NCBI GenBank assembly: GCA_025455945.1
Contig: JALOLN010000039.1
Coordinates: 1 to 14,131, forward strand
DNA: 14,131 bases
Reading direction: 5' to 3'
DNA from: Actinomycetes bacterium
GTDB lineage: Bacteria; Actinomycetota; Actinomycetes; Prado026
Shown: positions 5,597-12,254 of the stretch, one piece after another
Layout of the letters: every line of letters starts with the position of its first letter
Numbering within the stretch: position 1 is the first letter of the stretch
The notes under the pieces: generated by a model
Database searches by the model: none
The model's input: the letters and a program-made list of their open reading frames with translations, nothing else
Told to the model about the DNA's origin: nothing
Program-made: the position numbers and the translations under genes

Positions 5597-6534
5597 GCAC
5601 CAGGTACGCCTACCTCGGTCCGCGCGGCACGTTCACCGAGGCGGCCCTGCAGGCGGCGCTGCGGGCCAGCGGCGAGGACGCCGGGAGCGAGCTCGTGGCC
5701 AGTCCCACGGTGGGCGCCGCGCTGGACGCCGTCCGGCGCGGGGACGCCCGCGGTGCGATGGTGCCGCTGGAGAACTCCGTCGAGGGGTCGGTCTCGGCCA
5801 CCCTGGACGAGCTGGCGTTCGGTGCCCCCCTCGTCATCGTCCGGGAGACCCAGCTCCCGGTCACGTTCGAGCTGCTGGCCCGGCCCGGCACGGAACTCAC
5901 CGACGTGCGCCGGGTCGCCACCCACCCCCACGCCGAGGCCCAGTGCCGCGGCTGGCTGGCCGAGCACCTGCCGGGGGCCCGGGTGCTGCCCGCCTCGTCG
6001 ACGGCCGCCGCAGCCGCCGCCGTGGCGGACCCGGCCGGGACGTACGACGCGGCGATCGCAGCACCGCTCGCCGGTGCGGTCTACGGCCTGCGGTCGCTGG
6101 CCTCGGGGATCGGCGACAACACCTCCGCCGAGACGCGGTTCGTCCTCGTCGCGCGGCCCTGCGAGCCCGCCCCGGCCACCGGCGCGGACAAGACCTCGCT
6201 CGTGCTCGTCATCGGCCAGGACCACCCCGGGGCGCTGCTCGAGATCCTCACCGAGTTCGCCGTCCGCGGGATCAACCTCACCCGGATCGAGTCCCGCCCC
6301 ACCGGCGGTGGCATCGGTGACTACTTCTTCTCCGTGGACGCCGAGGGGCACATCGACGAGGCCCGGGTGGGGGAGGCGCTCATCGGGCTGCACCGCATCT
6401 GCGCCGACGTCCGCTACCTGGGCTCCTACCCCCGGGCGGACGGCGCGCGCCCGCAGCTGCGCCGCGGGGTGTCCGACGTCGAGTACGCCCAGGCGCAGGC
6501 CTGGCTGGCCCGGATCCGGGACGGCCGGGCCTGA
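5593..6534 (+). CDS. pheA: Prephenate dehydratase
   Basis: A 313-residue monofunctional prephenate dehydratase, which converts prephenate to phenylpyruvate with loss of water and CO2 in phenylalanine synthesis. The catalytic domain covers about 4-190: 'YLGPRGTFTEAAL' (7-19), 'MVPLENSVEGSVSATLD' (56-72) and 'NTSAETRFVLV' (176-186), with the catalytic Thr-Arg-Phe at 181-183. An ACT regulatory domain follows (about 200-280), with 'HPGALLEIL' (211-219) and 'ESRP' (233-236), the residues that bind phenylalanine for feedback inhibition. No chorismate mutase domain is fused, which is normal for actinobacteria. About 30 residues beyond the ACT domain ('RRGVSDVEYAQAQAWLARI') look helical. It overlaps the DUF4446 stop by 4 bases (ATGA). 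Confidence 0.97.
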   Translation: MSTRYAYLGPRGTFTEAALQAALRASGEDAGSELVASPTVGAALDAVRRGDARGAMVPLENSVEGSVSATLDELAFGAPLVIVRETQLPVTFELLARPGTELTDVRRVATHPHAEAQCRGWLAEHLPGARVLPASSTAAAAAAVADPAGTYDAAIAAPLAGAVYGLRSLASGIGDNTSAETRFVLVARPCEPAPATGADKTSLVLVIGQDHPGALLEILTEFAVRGINLTRIESRPTGGGIGDYFFSVDAEGHIDEARVGEALIGLHRICADVRYLGSYPRADGARPQLRRGVSDVEYAQAQAWLARIRDGRA

Positions 6535-6554
6535 GCCCGGCGGGGCCCCCGCCG
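6524..6554 (+). terminator. Overlapping hairpins at the pheA end
   Basis: GCCGGGC-CTGA-GCCCGGC (6524-6541) spans the pheA stop codon. CGGCGGG (6538-6544) with CCCGCCG (6548-6554) forms a second stem that shares bases 6538-6541. No T-run follows. Confidence 0.5.
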
Positions 6555-6563
6555 CACGCCCCC

Positions 6564-6591
6564 TCAAGCCGTGGGCAGGTTCGGCCGACCC
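6564..6591 (+). promoter_or_regulatory. Possible sigma-28/WhiG-type promoter of the GGDEF-EAL gene
   Basis: TCAA (6564-6567), 16 bases, then GCCGACCC (6584-6591). The motility-type sigma factor consensus is TAAA-N14/16-GCCGATAN. The GCCGA core is exact, but the AT end of the -10 is not. The predicted leader is about 40 bases. Confidence 0.25.
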
Positions 6592-6638
6592 TCTTCTCGA
6601 CGAGCCCGGACCAGCCGGGGCGACCCGGGGGGAGGGAC

Positions 6639-8639
6639 GTGCGCAAGCTCTCGCTGACGACCACGTTCGCCCTGGTGAGCCTCGCCGCCATGGCGGTGCT
6701 CGGCGTGGCCCTCGTCATCGCCTCGCAGCGGCTGCTCCAGGGCCAGGCGCTCACCCAGGCCCGGTACACGGCCGAGGCATACGTGCGCGTCGGCGTCCAG
6801 GCGGTCACCGAGCCGGAGATGTTCGCCCCGGGCCGGCTGCCCGCGCCGGTCGTCGCCGAGCTGGACGGGATCCTGCGCAGCGACCAGGGCTCGGCCCTGC
6901 GCACCGTCCGGCTGTGGAGCGACGACGGCAGCGTCATCTACGACAGCGCCTGCCCCGAGTGCCTCGCCGGTGACAACCCCGGCGTCAGCGGGATCCCCGA
7001 CCTGCGTTTCGAGGAGGTCATGCGCGCCGGCGGCTCGGACAGCGTCGCCGCCCTCGTCGACGAGGTGGCCGCCGACGGCCGCGCGGAGCGCCGGCTGGAC
7101 GTCTACGTCCCCGTGGCGTTCCCCGGCGAGTCCCGCCCGTCCGGCATGGCCGAGGTCGTGCTGACGTACGACGACACGGCGGCGGCGGTGGCCCAGGGCG
7201 TCCGCACGATCGCCCTGGTCGTCCTCGCCGGGCTGGCGGTGCTGTGGCTGCTGCTCTTCCGCACCGTCCGACAGGCCAGCCGGCGGCTGCGCTTCCAGGC
7301 CGCCGAGAACGCCCGGCTGGCGCTGCTCGACCCGCTGACCGGGCTGCCGAACCGTCGCCTGCTCAACGACCGGCTCGAGCGGGCGGCGGCCGTGGCGACC
7401 CGCACCGGGCTGCACGTCGGGCTGGTGCTGCTGGACATCGACCGGTTCAAGGAGGTCAACGACACCCTCGGTCACCCGCGGGGGGACGCGCTGCTGAAGG
7501 TCGTCGCCGAGCGGCTGCGCGGCACCGCGCGGGACGCCGACACGGTGGCCCGGCTCGGTGGCGACGAGTTCGCCATCCTGCTGCCGACGGTGGGGTCCGT
7601 GGAGGACGCCGAGGCGTTCACGCGTCGGGTCCAGTCGGAGGTCTTCGACGAGCCGTTCGACATCGACGGCCTCGTGCTGCACGTGGACACGAGCATCGGC
7701 CTGGCCGTCCTGCCCGAGCACGCCGACGACGTCACCGACCTCATGGCGCGGGCCGACGTCGCCATGTACACCGCGAAGGCGGCGGGCATCGGCATCGCCA
7801 CCTACTCGGCGGCCGTCGACGGCAACAGCGAGAGCCGGCTGACCCTGCTCGGCGACCTGCGCCGCGCGCTCGACACCGACGACCAGCTGGTCATGCACTA
7901 CCAGCCGAAGGTGGACCTGCGCACCGGGCGGGTCGTCGGCCTCGAGGCGCTGCTGCGCTGGTGGCACCCCGTCCAGGGGCTGGTCGCGCCCAACGAGTTC
8001 ATCCCCGTCGCGGAGCAGACCGGCCTCATGCACCAGCTCACCGCGCGGGTGCTCGGTCTGGTCGCCTCGCAGATCGCGGTGTGGCAGCGGGAGGGGGAGG
8101 TGCTGCCGGTGGCGGTCAACCTCTCCGCGCGCAACCTGCTCGAGCCGAACCTCGACGAGGTGGTGGCGGCGCTGCTGGACATGCACCAGATCAGCCCGCA
8201 TCTGCTGGAGTTCGAGATCACCGAGAGCGCCATCGTCGAAGACCCGCGGCGAGCCGGGGAGATGCTGCGCCGGCTGTCGGCCATGGGCATCGCGGTCGCG
8301 GTGGACGACTTCGGGATCGGCAACACCTCGATGGGCCAGCTGCGCTCGATGCCGCTCAACACGATCAAGATCGACGCCTCGTTCGTCACGAACCTGGGCC
8401 ACGACGAGGCCGGCGGCGTCCTCGTGCGGGCCATCGTCGACCTGGCGCACGAGTTCGGGCTGGTCGCGGTGGCGGAGGGCGTCGAGGACGAGGCGGCCAT
8501 CGTGCGGCTGCGCGACCTGGACTGCGACGTGGCACAGGGCTTCCACTGGTCGCGGCCGGTGCCCGCGGCGGAGCTGCCCGCGGTGCTGGAGCGGATCAGG
8601 ACCCAGCCGACGGTCGGGGGCGCGCCGGTACGCTCCTGA
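6639..8639 (+). CDS. Membrane-bound sensor diguanylate cyclase / c-di-GMP phosphodiesterase (GGDEF-EAL)
   Basis: A 666-residue protein. Transmembrane helix 1 is about 8-29 and helix 2 about 189-208; between them is a roughly 160-residue extracytoplasmic sensor of no type I recognise, holding a CPEC pair (Cys105, Cys108). A short linker leads to a GGDEF domain beginning 'DPLTGLPNRR' (231-240), with 'DIDRFKEVNDTLGH' (266-279) and GGDEF at 307-311. The RxxD inhibitory site (Arg298, Asp301) sits five residues before GGDEF. The EAL domain has Glu436-Ala-Leu, Asn494, 'FEITES' (Glu526, Glu529), 'DDFGIGN' (556-562), Lys577, Glu613 and Gln633, all the usual metal and catalytic residues. Both activities therefore look intact; the net direction cannot be predicted. 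GTG 6639 follows a strong GGGGGGAGGG. serS starts 1 base after its stop. Confidence 0.95.
   Translation: MRKLSLTTTFALVSLAAMAVLGVALVIASQRLLQGQALTQARYTAEAYVRVGVQAVTEPEMFAPGRLPAPVVAELDGILRSDQGSALRTVRLWSDDGSVIYDSACPECLAGDNPGVSGIPDLRFEEVMRAGGSDSVAALVDEVAADGRAERRLDVYVPVAFPGESRPSGMAEVVLTYDDTAAAVAQGVRTIALVVLAGLAVLWLLLFRTVRQASRRLRFQAAENARLALLDPLTGLPNRRLLNDRLERAAAVATRTGLHVGLVLLDIDRFKEVNDTLGHPRGDALLKVVAERLRGTARDADTVARLGGDEFAILLPTVGSVEDAEAFTRRVQSEVFDEPFDIDGLVLHVDTSIGLAVLPEHADDVTDLMARADVAMYTAKAAGIGIATYSAAVDGNSESRLTLLGDLRRALDTDDQLVMHYQPKVDLRTGRVVGLEALLRWWHPVQGLVAPNEFIPVAEQTGLMHQLTARVLGLVASQIAVWQREGEVLPVAVNLSARNLLEPNLDEVVAALLDMHQISPHLLEFEITESAIVEDPRRAGEMLRRLSAMGIAVAVDDFGIGNTSMGQLRSMPLNTIKIDASFVTNLGHDEAGGVLVRAIVDLAHEFGLVAVAEGVEDEAAIVRLRDLDCDVAQGFHWSRPVPAAELPAVLERIRTQPTVGGAPVRS
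8629..8634 (+). promoter_or_regulatory. -10 box for a leaderless serS transcript
   Basis: TACGCT lies inside the last codons of the GGDEF-EAL gene, exactly 6 bases before the serS GTG. No ribosome binding site is visible before serS, so a leaderless transcript from this box is likely. Confidence 0.5.
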
Positions 8640-8640
8640 C

Positions 8641-9918
8641 GTGATCGACCTGAGGCTGCTGCGCGAGAACCCCGACCTGGTGCGGTCGTCCCAGCGGGCG
8701 CGGGGGGAGCCGGAGGGGCCGGTCGACGCGCTGCTCGCTGCGGACTCCCGTCGTCGCGAGGCCGGGGCCCGCTTCGACCGGCTGCGCGCGGAGCAGAAGG
8801 ACGTCGGCCGCTCGGTGGCGAAGGCCTCCGGGGCGGAGCGCGACGGGCTGCTGGAGCGCGCCAAGGAGCTGGCCGCCGAAGTCAAGGCGGCGGAGGCCGA
8901 GCGGGACGCCGCCGCGGACGAGGCGGACCGTCTGGTGCTGGAGCTGTCCAACGTCGTCGACCCCGAGGCCCCGGTCGGCGGTGAGGACGACTTCGTCGTG
9001 CTGGCCGAGGTGGGGTCGCCGCGCGACTTCGCCGCCGAGGGGTTCGAGCCGCGCGACCACGTCGAGCTCGGCCGGCTGCTCGGCGCCATCGACGTCGAGC
9101 GTGGGGCCAAGGTCTCCGGGTCGCGCTTCTACTACCTCACGGGGGTGGGGGCGCTGCTCGAGCTGGCCCTCGTCCAGCTGGCGATCGACCAGGCGGTGGG
9201 GGCCGGGTTCGTCCCGATGATCCCCCCGGCGCTGGTGAACCCCCCGGCCATGGAGGGGACCGGGTTCCTCGGCCAGGCCGCTGAGAACGTCTACCGGCTC
9301 GAGGCCGACGACATGTACCTCGTCGGTACGGCCGAGGTGCCCCTGGCGGCGTACCACATGGACGAGATCCTCGACGCCGAGCGGCTGCCGCTGCGCTACG
9401 CGGGGTTCTCGCCGTGCTTCCGGCGCGAGGCTGGGTCGCACGGCAAGGACACCCGGGGCATCTTCCGGGTGCACTGGTTCGACAAGGTCGAGATGTTCTC
9501 GTACTGCCGGCCGGAGGACTCCTTCGCCGAGCACCGACGGCTGCTGGCCTGGGAGCAGGAGTTCTTCGCCAAGCTCGAGCTGCCCTACCGGGTGATCGAC
9601 GTCGCGACCGGTGACCTCGGCTCGTCGGCGGCGCGCAAGTTCGACTGCGAGGCCTGGATCCCGACCCAGCGGCGGTACCGCGAGCTGACGTCGACGTCCA
9701 ACTGCACGCAGTACCAGTCGCGCCGGCTGGCGATCCGGATGCGCGACGCCGAGGGGGTGCGGCCGCTGGCGACGCTCAACGGGACGCTGTGCGCCGTCCC
9801 GCGGACGATCGTGGCGCTGCTGGAGAACCACCAGCAGGCGGACGGCTCGGTCCGCGTCCCGGCGGCGCTGCAGCCCTATCTCGGCGGCTGCCCCCTCCTC
9901 GCATCAAGGGTCCCTTGA
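8641..9918 (+). CDS. serS: Serine--tRNA ligase
   Basis: A 425-residue class II aminoacyl-tRNA synthetase that charges tRNA-Ser (and tRNA-Sec where present). The N-terminal tRNA-binding coiled-coil arm is about residues 1-105, starting with the typical 'MIDLRLLRENPDLVR'. The catalytic core has 'YLVGTAEVPL' (226-235, serine pocket TAE), motif 2 'CFRREAGSHGKDTRGIFR' (259-276) and motif 3 'NGTLCAVPRTIVALLENHQ' (380-398). Homology should end soon after 'LQPYLGG' (410-416). Here it continues as CPLLASRVP, of which residues 418-425 and the stop codon lie inside the palindromic repeat that follows. The enzyme is probably functional, as the core is complete. The GTG start lies 1 base after the preceding stop, without a ribosome binding site but with TACGCT upstream. 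Confidence 0.98.
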   Translation: MIDLRLLRENPDLVRSSQRARGEPEGPVDALLAADSRRREAGARFDRLRAEQKDVGRSVAKASGAERDGLLERAKELAAEVKAAEAERDAAADEADRLVLELSNVVDPEAPVGGEDDFVVLAEVGSPRDFAAEGFEPRDHVELGRLLGAIDVERGAKVSGSRFYYLTGVGALLELALVQLAIDQAVGAGFVPMIPPALVNPPAMEGTGFLGQAAENVYRLEADDMYLVGTAEVPLAAYHMDEILDAERLPLRYAGFSPCFRREAGSHGKDTRGIFRVHWFDKVEMFSYCRPEDSFAEHRRLLAWEQEFFAKLELPYRVIDVATGDLGSSAARKFDCEAWIPTQRRYRELTSTSNCTQYQSRRLAIRMRDAEGVRPLATLNGTLCAVPRTIVALLENHQQADGSVRVPAALQPYLGGCPLLASRVP

Positions 9919-10035
9919 GGCGACTAGATCGCCATGGGGCGCCCATCATGCGCGGCCCTCGCTCCAGGTCACCCGGGATGAAGGGCGCGGCACCTCGATC
10001 TAGTCGCCACACGGGTCCCTTGATGCCGAAGGGGG
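9892..10035. repeat. Large palindromic element (MITE- or REP-like) between convergent serS and trpB2
   Basis: The core is 9901-9931 against 9996-10026: 31 positions, 28 complementary, no gaps. It includes a perfect 13-bp block (GGCGACTAGATCG / CGATCTAGTCGCC) and perfect 10-bp ends (GCATCAAGGG / CCCTTGATGC). The pairing continues inward in the same register through 9935-9951 with 9976-9992 (13 of 17 complementary). Outward, CCCC 9892-9895 faces GGGG 10032-10035 in register. The left arm also holds its own odd palindrome, TCAAGGG-T-CCCTTGA (9904-9918). The element supplies the serS stop codon (9916-9918), fills the whole spacer, and could act as a two-way terminator. No target-site duplication or transposase is visible. 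Confidence 0.8.
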
Positions 10036-10044
10036 TGGGGCGGG

Positions 10045-11406
10045 TCAGGGGACGGCGGGGAGCGTGGCGAGGGCCGCGGCGAACCGCTCCTCGCTGACCG
10101 CCTCGTCGGTCATGCGGCCGCTGAGGAACGCCTCGTACGCCGGCAGGTCGAGGTGCCCGTGCCCGCACAGCGCGGTGAGGATCACCGTCTCCTGCCCGGA
10201 CTCCTTGGCCCGCAGCGCCTCCCGCACCGTCTCCGCCAGGGCGTGCGTCGGCTCCGGCGCCGGCACGATGCCCTCCGCCCGGGCGAACTGGACGCCGGCC
10301 GCGAAGCACTCGCGCTGCCCGATCGCGACGGCCTCCATGAGCCCGAGCTCGTAGACGTGGGAGATCAGCGGCGACATGCCGTGGTAGCGCAGGCCACCGG
10401 CGTGGATCGGGTCCGGCACGAAGTCGTGCCCGAGCGTGTGCATCTTCATCAGCGGCGTCATCCCCGCGGTGTCGCCGAAGTCGTAGGCGTACACGCCGTG
10501 GGTGAGAGACGGGCAGGACGCCGGCTCGACGGCACGGATCACCGGGTCGATGCGGCCGGCCAGCTTCTCCCGCAGGAACGGGAACGACAGCCCGGCGAAG
10601 TTCGACCCGCCGCCCGTGCAGCCGACGATCAGGTCCGGCGTCTCCCCGACCTTGGCCAGCTGCAGCAGCGCCTCCTCGCCGATGATCGTCTGGTGGAGCA
10701 GCACGTGGTTGAGCACGCTGCCGAGCGCGTACTTGACGTCCTCGGACTGCGCCGCCACCTCGACGGCCTCGGAGATCGCGATCCCCAGCGAGCCGGTGTG
10801 GTCGGGGTCCTTCTCCAGCTGCGCCCGGCCGGCCGCGGTCAGCGGCGACGGCGAGCGGTGCACGGTCGCGCCGAACGTCTCGATCATCATCCGGCGGTAC
10901 GGCTTCTGGTCGTACGACGCCGCCACCTGCCAGACCTCGCACTCCAGCCCGAACATCGCGCAGGCCAGGGCCAGCGCCGTGCCCCACTGGCCGGCGCCGG
11001 TCTCCGTCGTGAGCTTCCGCGCGCCGGCCTTGGCGTTGTAGTACGCCTGCGGGACGGCGGTGTTCGGCTTGTGCGACCCGGCGGGGGAGACCCCCTCGTA
11101 CTTGTAGTAGATCCGGGCCGGGGTCCCGAGGACCTGCTCGAGCCGGCGGGCCCGGTACAGCGGGGACGGCCGCCACAGCCGGTAGACGTCCTGCACCTCG
11201 TCGGGGATGTCGACGTACCGCTCGCCGCTGACCTCCTGGAGGATCAGATCCATCGGGAACAGCGGCGCCAGGTCGTCCGGCCCGACCGGCTGCAGCGTGC
11301 CCGGGTGCAGCGGCGGGGGCGGCGGTGCCGGCAGGTCCGGCACGATGTTGTACCAGCGGGTCGGCATCTCCGACTCGTCGAGGAGGATCTTGTGCTGATC
11401 GGCCAT
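10045..11406 (-). CDS. trpB2: Tryptophan synthase beta chain, TrpB2-type
   Basis: A 453-residue PLP enzyme that joins indole and serine to give tryptophan. Its length and N-terminus ('MPTRWYNIVPDLP', 14-26) are those of the TrpB2 subfamily rather than the roughly 400-residue TrpB1 partner of TrpA. Visible active-site parts are the PLP lysine in 'GSHKPNT' (Lys113), the catalytic glutamate in 'TTETGAGQWG' (Glu135), and the phosphate-binding loop 'CTGGGSNFAG' (263-272). TrpB2 enzymes often act without TrpA, salvaging indole or using other indole-like substrates. No trpA or other trp gene is adjacent. ATG 11404-11406 has no ribosome binding site but has TAGGTT 6 bases upstream, which suggests a leaderless transcript. 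It is convergent with serS and divergent from the HAD gene. Confidence 0.93.
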   Translation of the reverse strand: MADQHKILLDESEMPTRWYNIVPDLPAPPPPPLHPGTLQPVGPDDLAPLFPMDLILQEVSGERYVDIPDEVQDVYRLWRPSPLYRARRLEQVLGTPARIYYKYEGVSPAGSHKPNTAVPQAYYNAKAGARKLTTETGAGQWGTALALACAMFGLECEVWQVAASYDQKPYRRMMIETFGATVHRSPSPLTAAGRAQLEKDPDHTGSLGIAISEAVEVAAQSEDVKYALGSVLNHVLLHQTIIGEEALLQLAKVGETPDLIVGCTGGGSNFAGLSFPFLREKLAGRIDPVIRAVEPASCPSLTHGVYAYDFGDTAGMTPLMKMHTLGHDFVPDPIHAGGLRYHGMSPLISHVYELGLMEAVAIGQRECFAAGVQFARAEGIVPAPEPTHALAETVREALRAKESGQETVILTALCGHGHLDLPAYEAFLSGRMTDEAVSEERFAAALATLPAVP

Positions 11407-11412
11407 GACGGC

Positions 11413-11418
11413 AACCTA
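11413..11418 (-). promoter_or_regulatory. -10 box for a leaderless trpB2 transcript
   Basis: TAGGTT on the minus strand lies exactly 6 bases before the trpB2 ATG. The spacer to the divergent HAD gene is only 35 bases, so the trpB2 -35 region overlaps the HAD gene start and the two promoters may interfere. Confidence 0.45.
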
Positions 11419-11441
11419 CTAGGACGCCGTCCGCGCGGGGG

Positions 11442-12254
11442 GTGCGGCCCAGCGTGATCCGGCTGGTGGCCACCGACCTCGACGGCACCGTGGTGCGCAC
11501 CGACGGCACGGTCTCCGCGCGCACCGTGGCCGCGCTCGCCGCCGTCGAGGCCGCCGGTCTGCTCCTCGTCCTCGTCACCGGTCGGCCGCCCCGCTGGATG
11601 GCCGACGTCGTCGCAGCGACCGGGCACCGCGGGGTGGCGCTGTGCGGCAACGGGGCGTTCGTGTACGACCTGCACACCGAGCAGGTGCTGGAGGTCCGTC
11701 CCATCGCGCCGGACGTCGGCCTGGAGGTGGTGGCCCGGCTGCGGACCGCCCTGCCGGGTGCCGCCTTCGCCGTCGAGACTGGGCACGCCTTCGCCCACGA
11801 CCCCCGCTACCGCTCCCGCTGGGCGACGCCGCCGGGCACCGAAGTCGCCCCCGTCGAGCAGCTGCTGCACCACCGGGTCGGCAAGCTACTCGTGCGCGAC
11901 GAGGGCAACGCCGGGGACGCCATGCTCGCGACCGCCCGAGCCGTGGTCGGCGATCTCGTCGAGGTCACCCACTCCAACCCGCACGACTGCCTGTTGGAGA
12001 TCTCCGCCCGCGGCGTCAGCAAGGCCAGCGCCCTGGCCCGCTACGCGGCCGGGCACGGCGTGAGCGCCGCCGAGGTGCTGGCGTTCGGTGACCAGCCCAA
12101 CGACCTGCCCATGCTCGCCTGGGCCGGGACCGCCTACGTGGTGGCCAACGCCCACCCCGACGTCCGCGCGGCCGTCCCCGCCCGCACCGGCGCGGTCGAC
12201 GACGACGGGGTCGCCGCCGTCCTCGAGCGGCTGCTCGACGGGTCGGTCAGCTGA
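11442..12254 (+). CDS. HAD-superfamily phosphatase, Cof type
   Basis: Up to 270 residues, with all four HAD motifs: I 'ATDLDGTVV' (Asp12, Asp14), II 'VLVTGRPP' (Thr46), III 'VGKLLV' (Lys148) with a second 'GVSKASAL' (Lys194) typical of the Cof/IIB type, and IV 'FGDQPNDLPML' (216-221 carries the GDxxND acids). The Cof cap domain lies between motifs II and III. The family dephosphorylates sugar phosphates, FMN or related metabolites; the substrate here is unknown. GTG 11442 gives the longest frame. GTG 11454, which would start MIRLVATDLDG with the run of six Gs (11437-11442) 11 bases upstream, is about equally likely. Its last 8 bases overlap the end of the convergent ABC permease. From recollection, serS is often followed directly by such a HAD gene in actinobacteria. 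Confidence 0.92.
   Translation: MRPSVIRLVATDLDGTVVRTDGTVSARTVAALAAVEAAGLLLVLVTGRPPRWMADVVAATGHRGVALCGNGAFVYDLHTEQVLEVRPIAPDVGLEVVARLRTALPGAAFAVETGHAFAHDPRYRSRWATPPGTEVAPVEQLLHHRVGKLLVRDEGNAGDAMLATARAVVGDLVEVTHSNPHDCLLEISARGVSKASALARYAAGHGVSAAEVLAFGDQPNDLPMLAWAGTAYVVANAHPDVRAAVPARTGAVDDDGVAAVLERLLDGSVS

Noticed and set aside
6564..9110. 848-codon open frame on the minus strand opposite the GGDEF-EAL and serS genes
   Set aside because: It is a GC-driven shadow, rich in Arg/Gln/His/Asp with no domain pattern, while the plus strand carries two complete, motif-bearing proteins.
9892..10035. Integron attC site or phage attachment site
   Set aside because: There is no integrase, no cassette structure and no tRNA. 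The symmetry runs through the full length without the attC box pattern.
9789..10097. 102-codon plus-strand frame running through the palindrome
   Set aside because: It overlaps the serS end and is made mostly of palindrome sequence, with no ribosome binding site and no domain.
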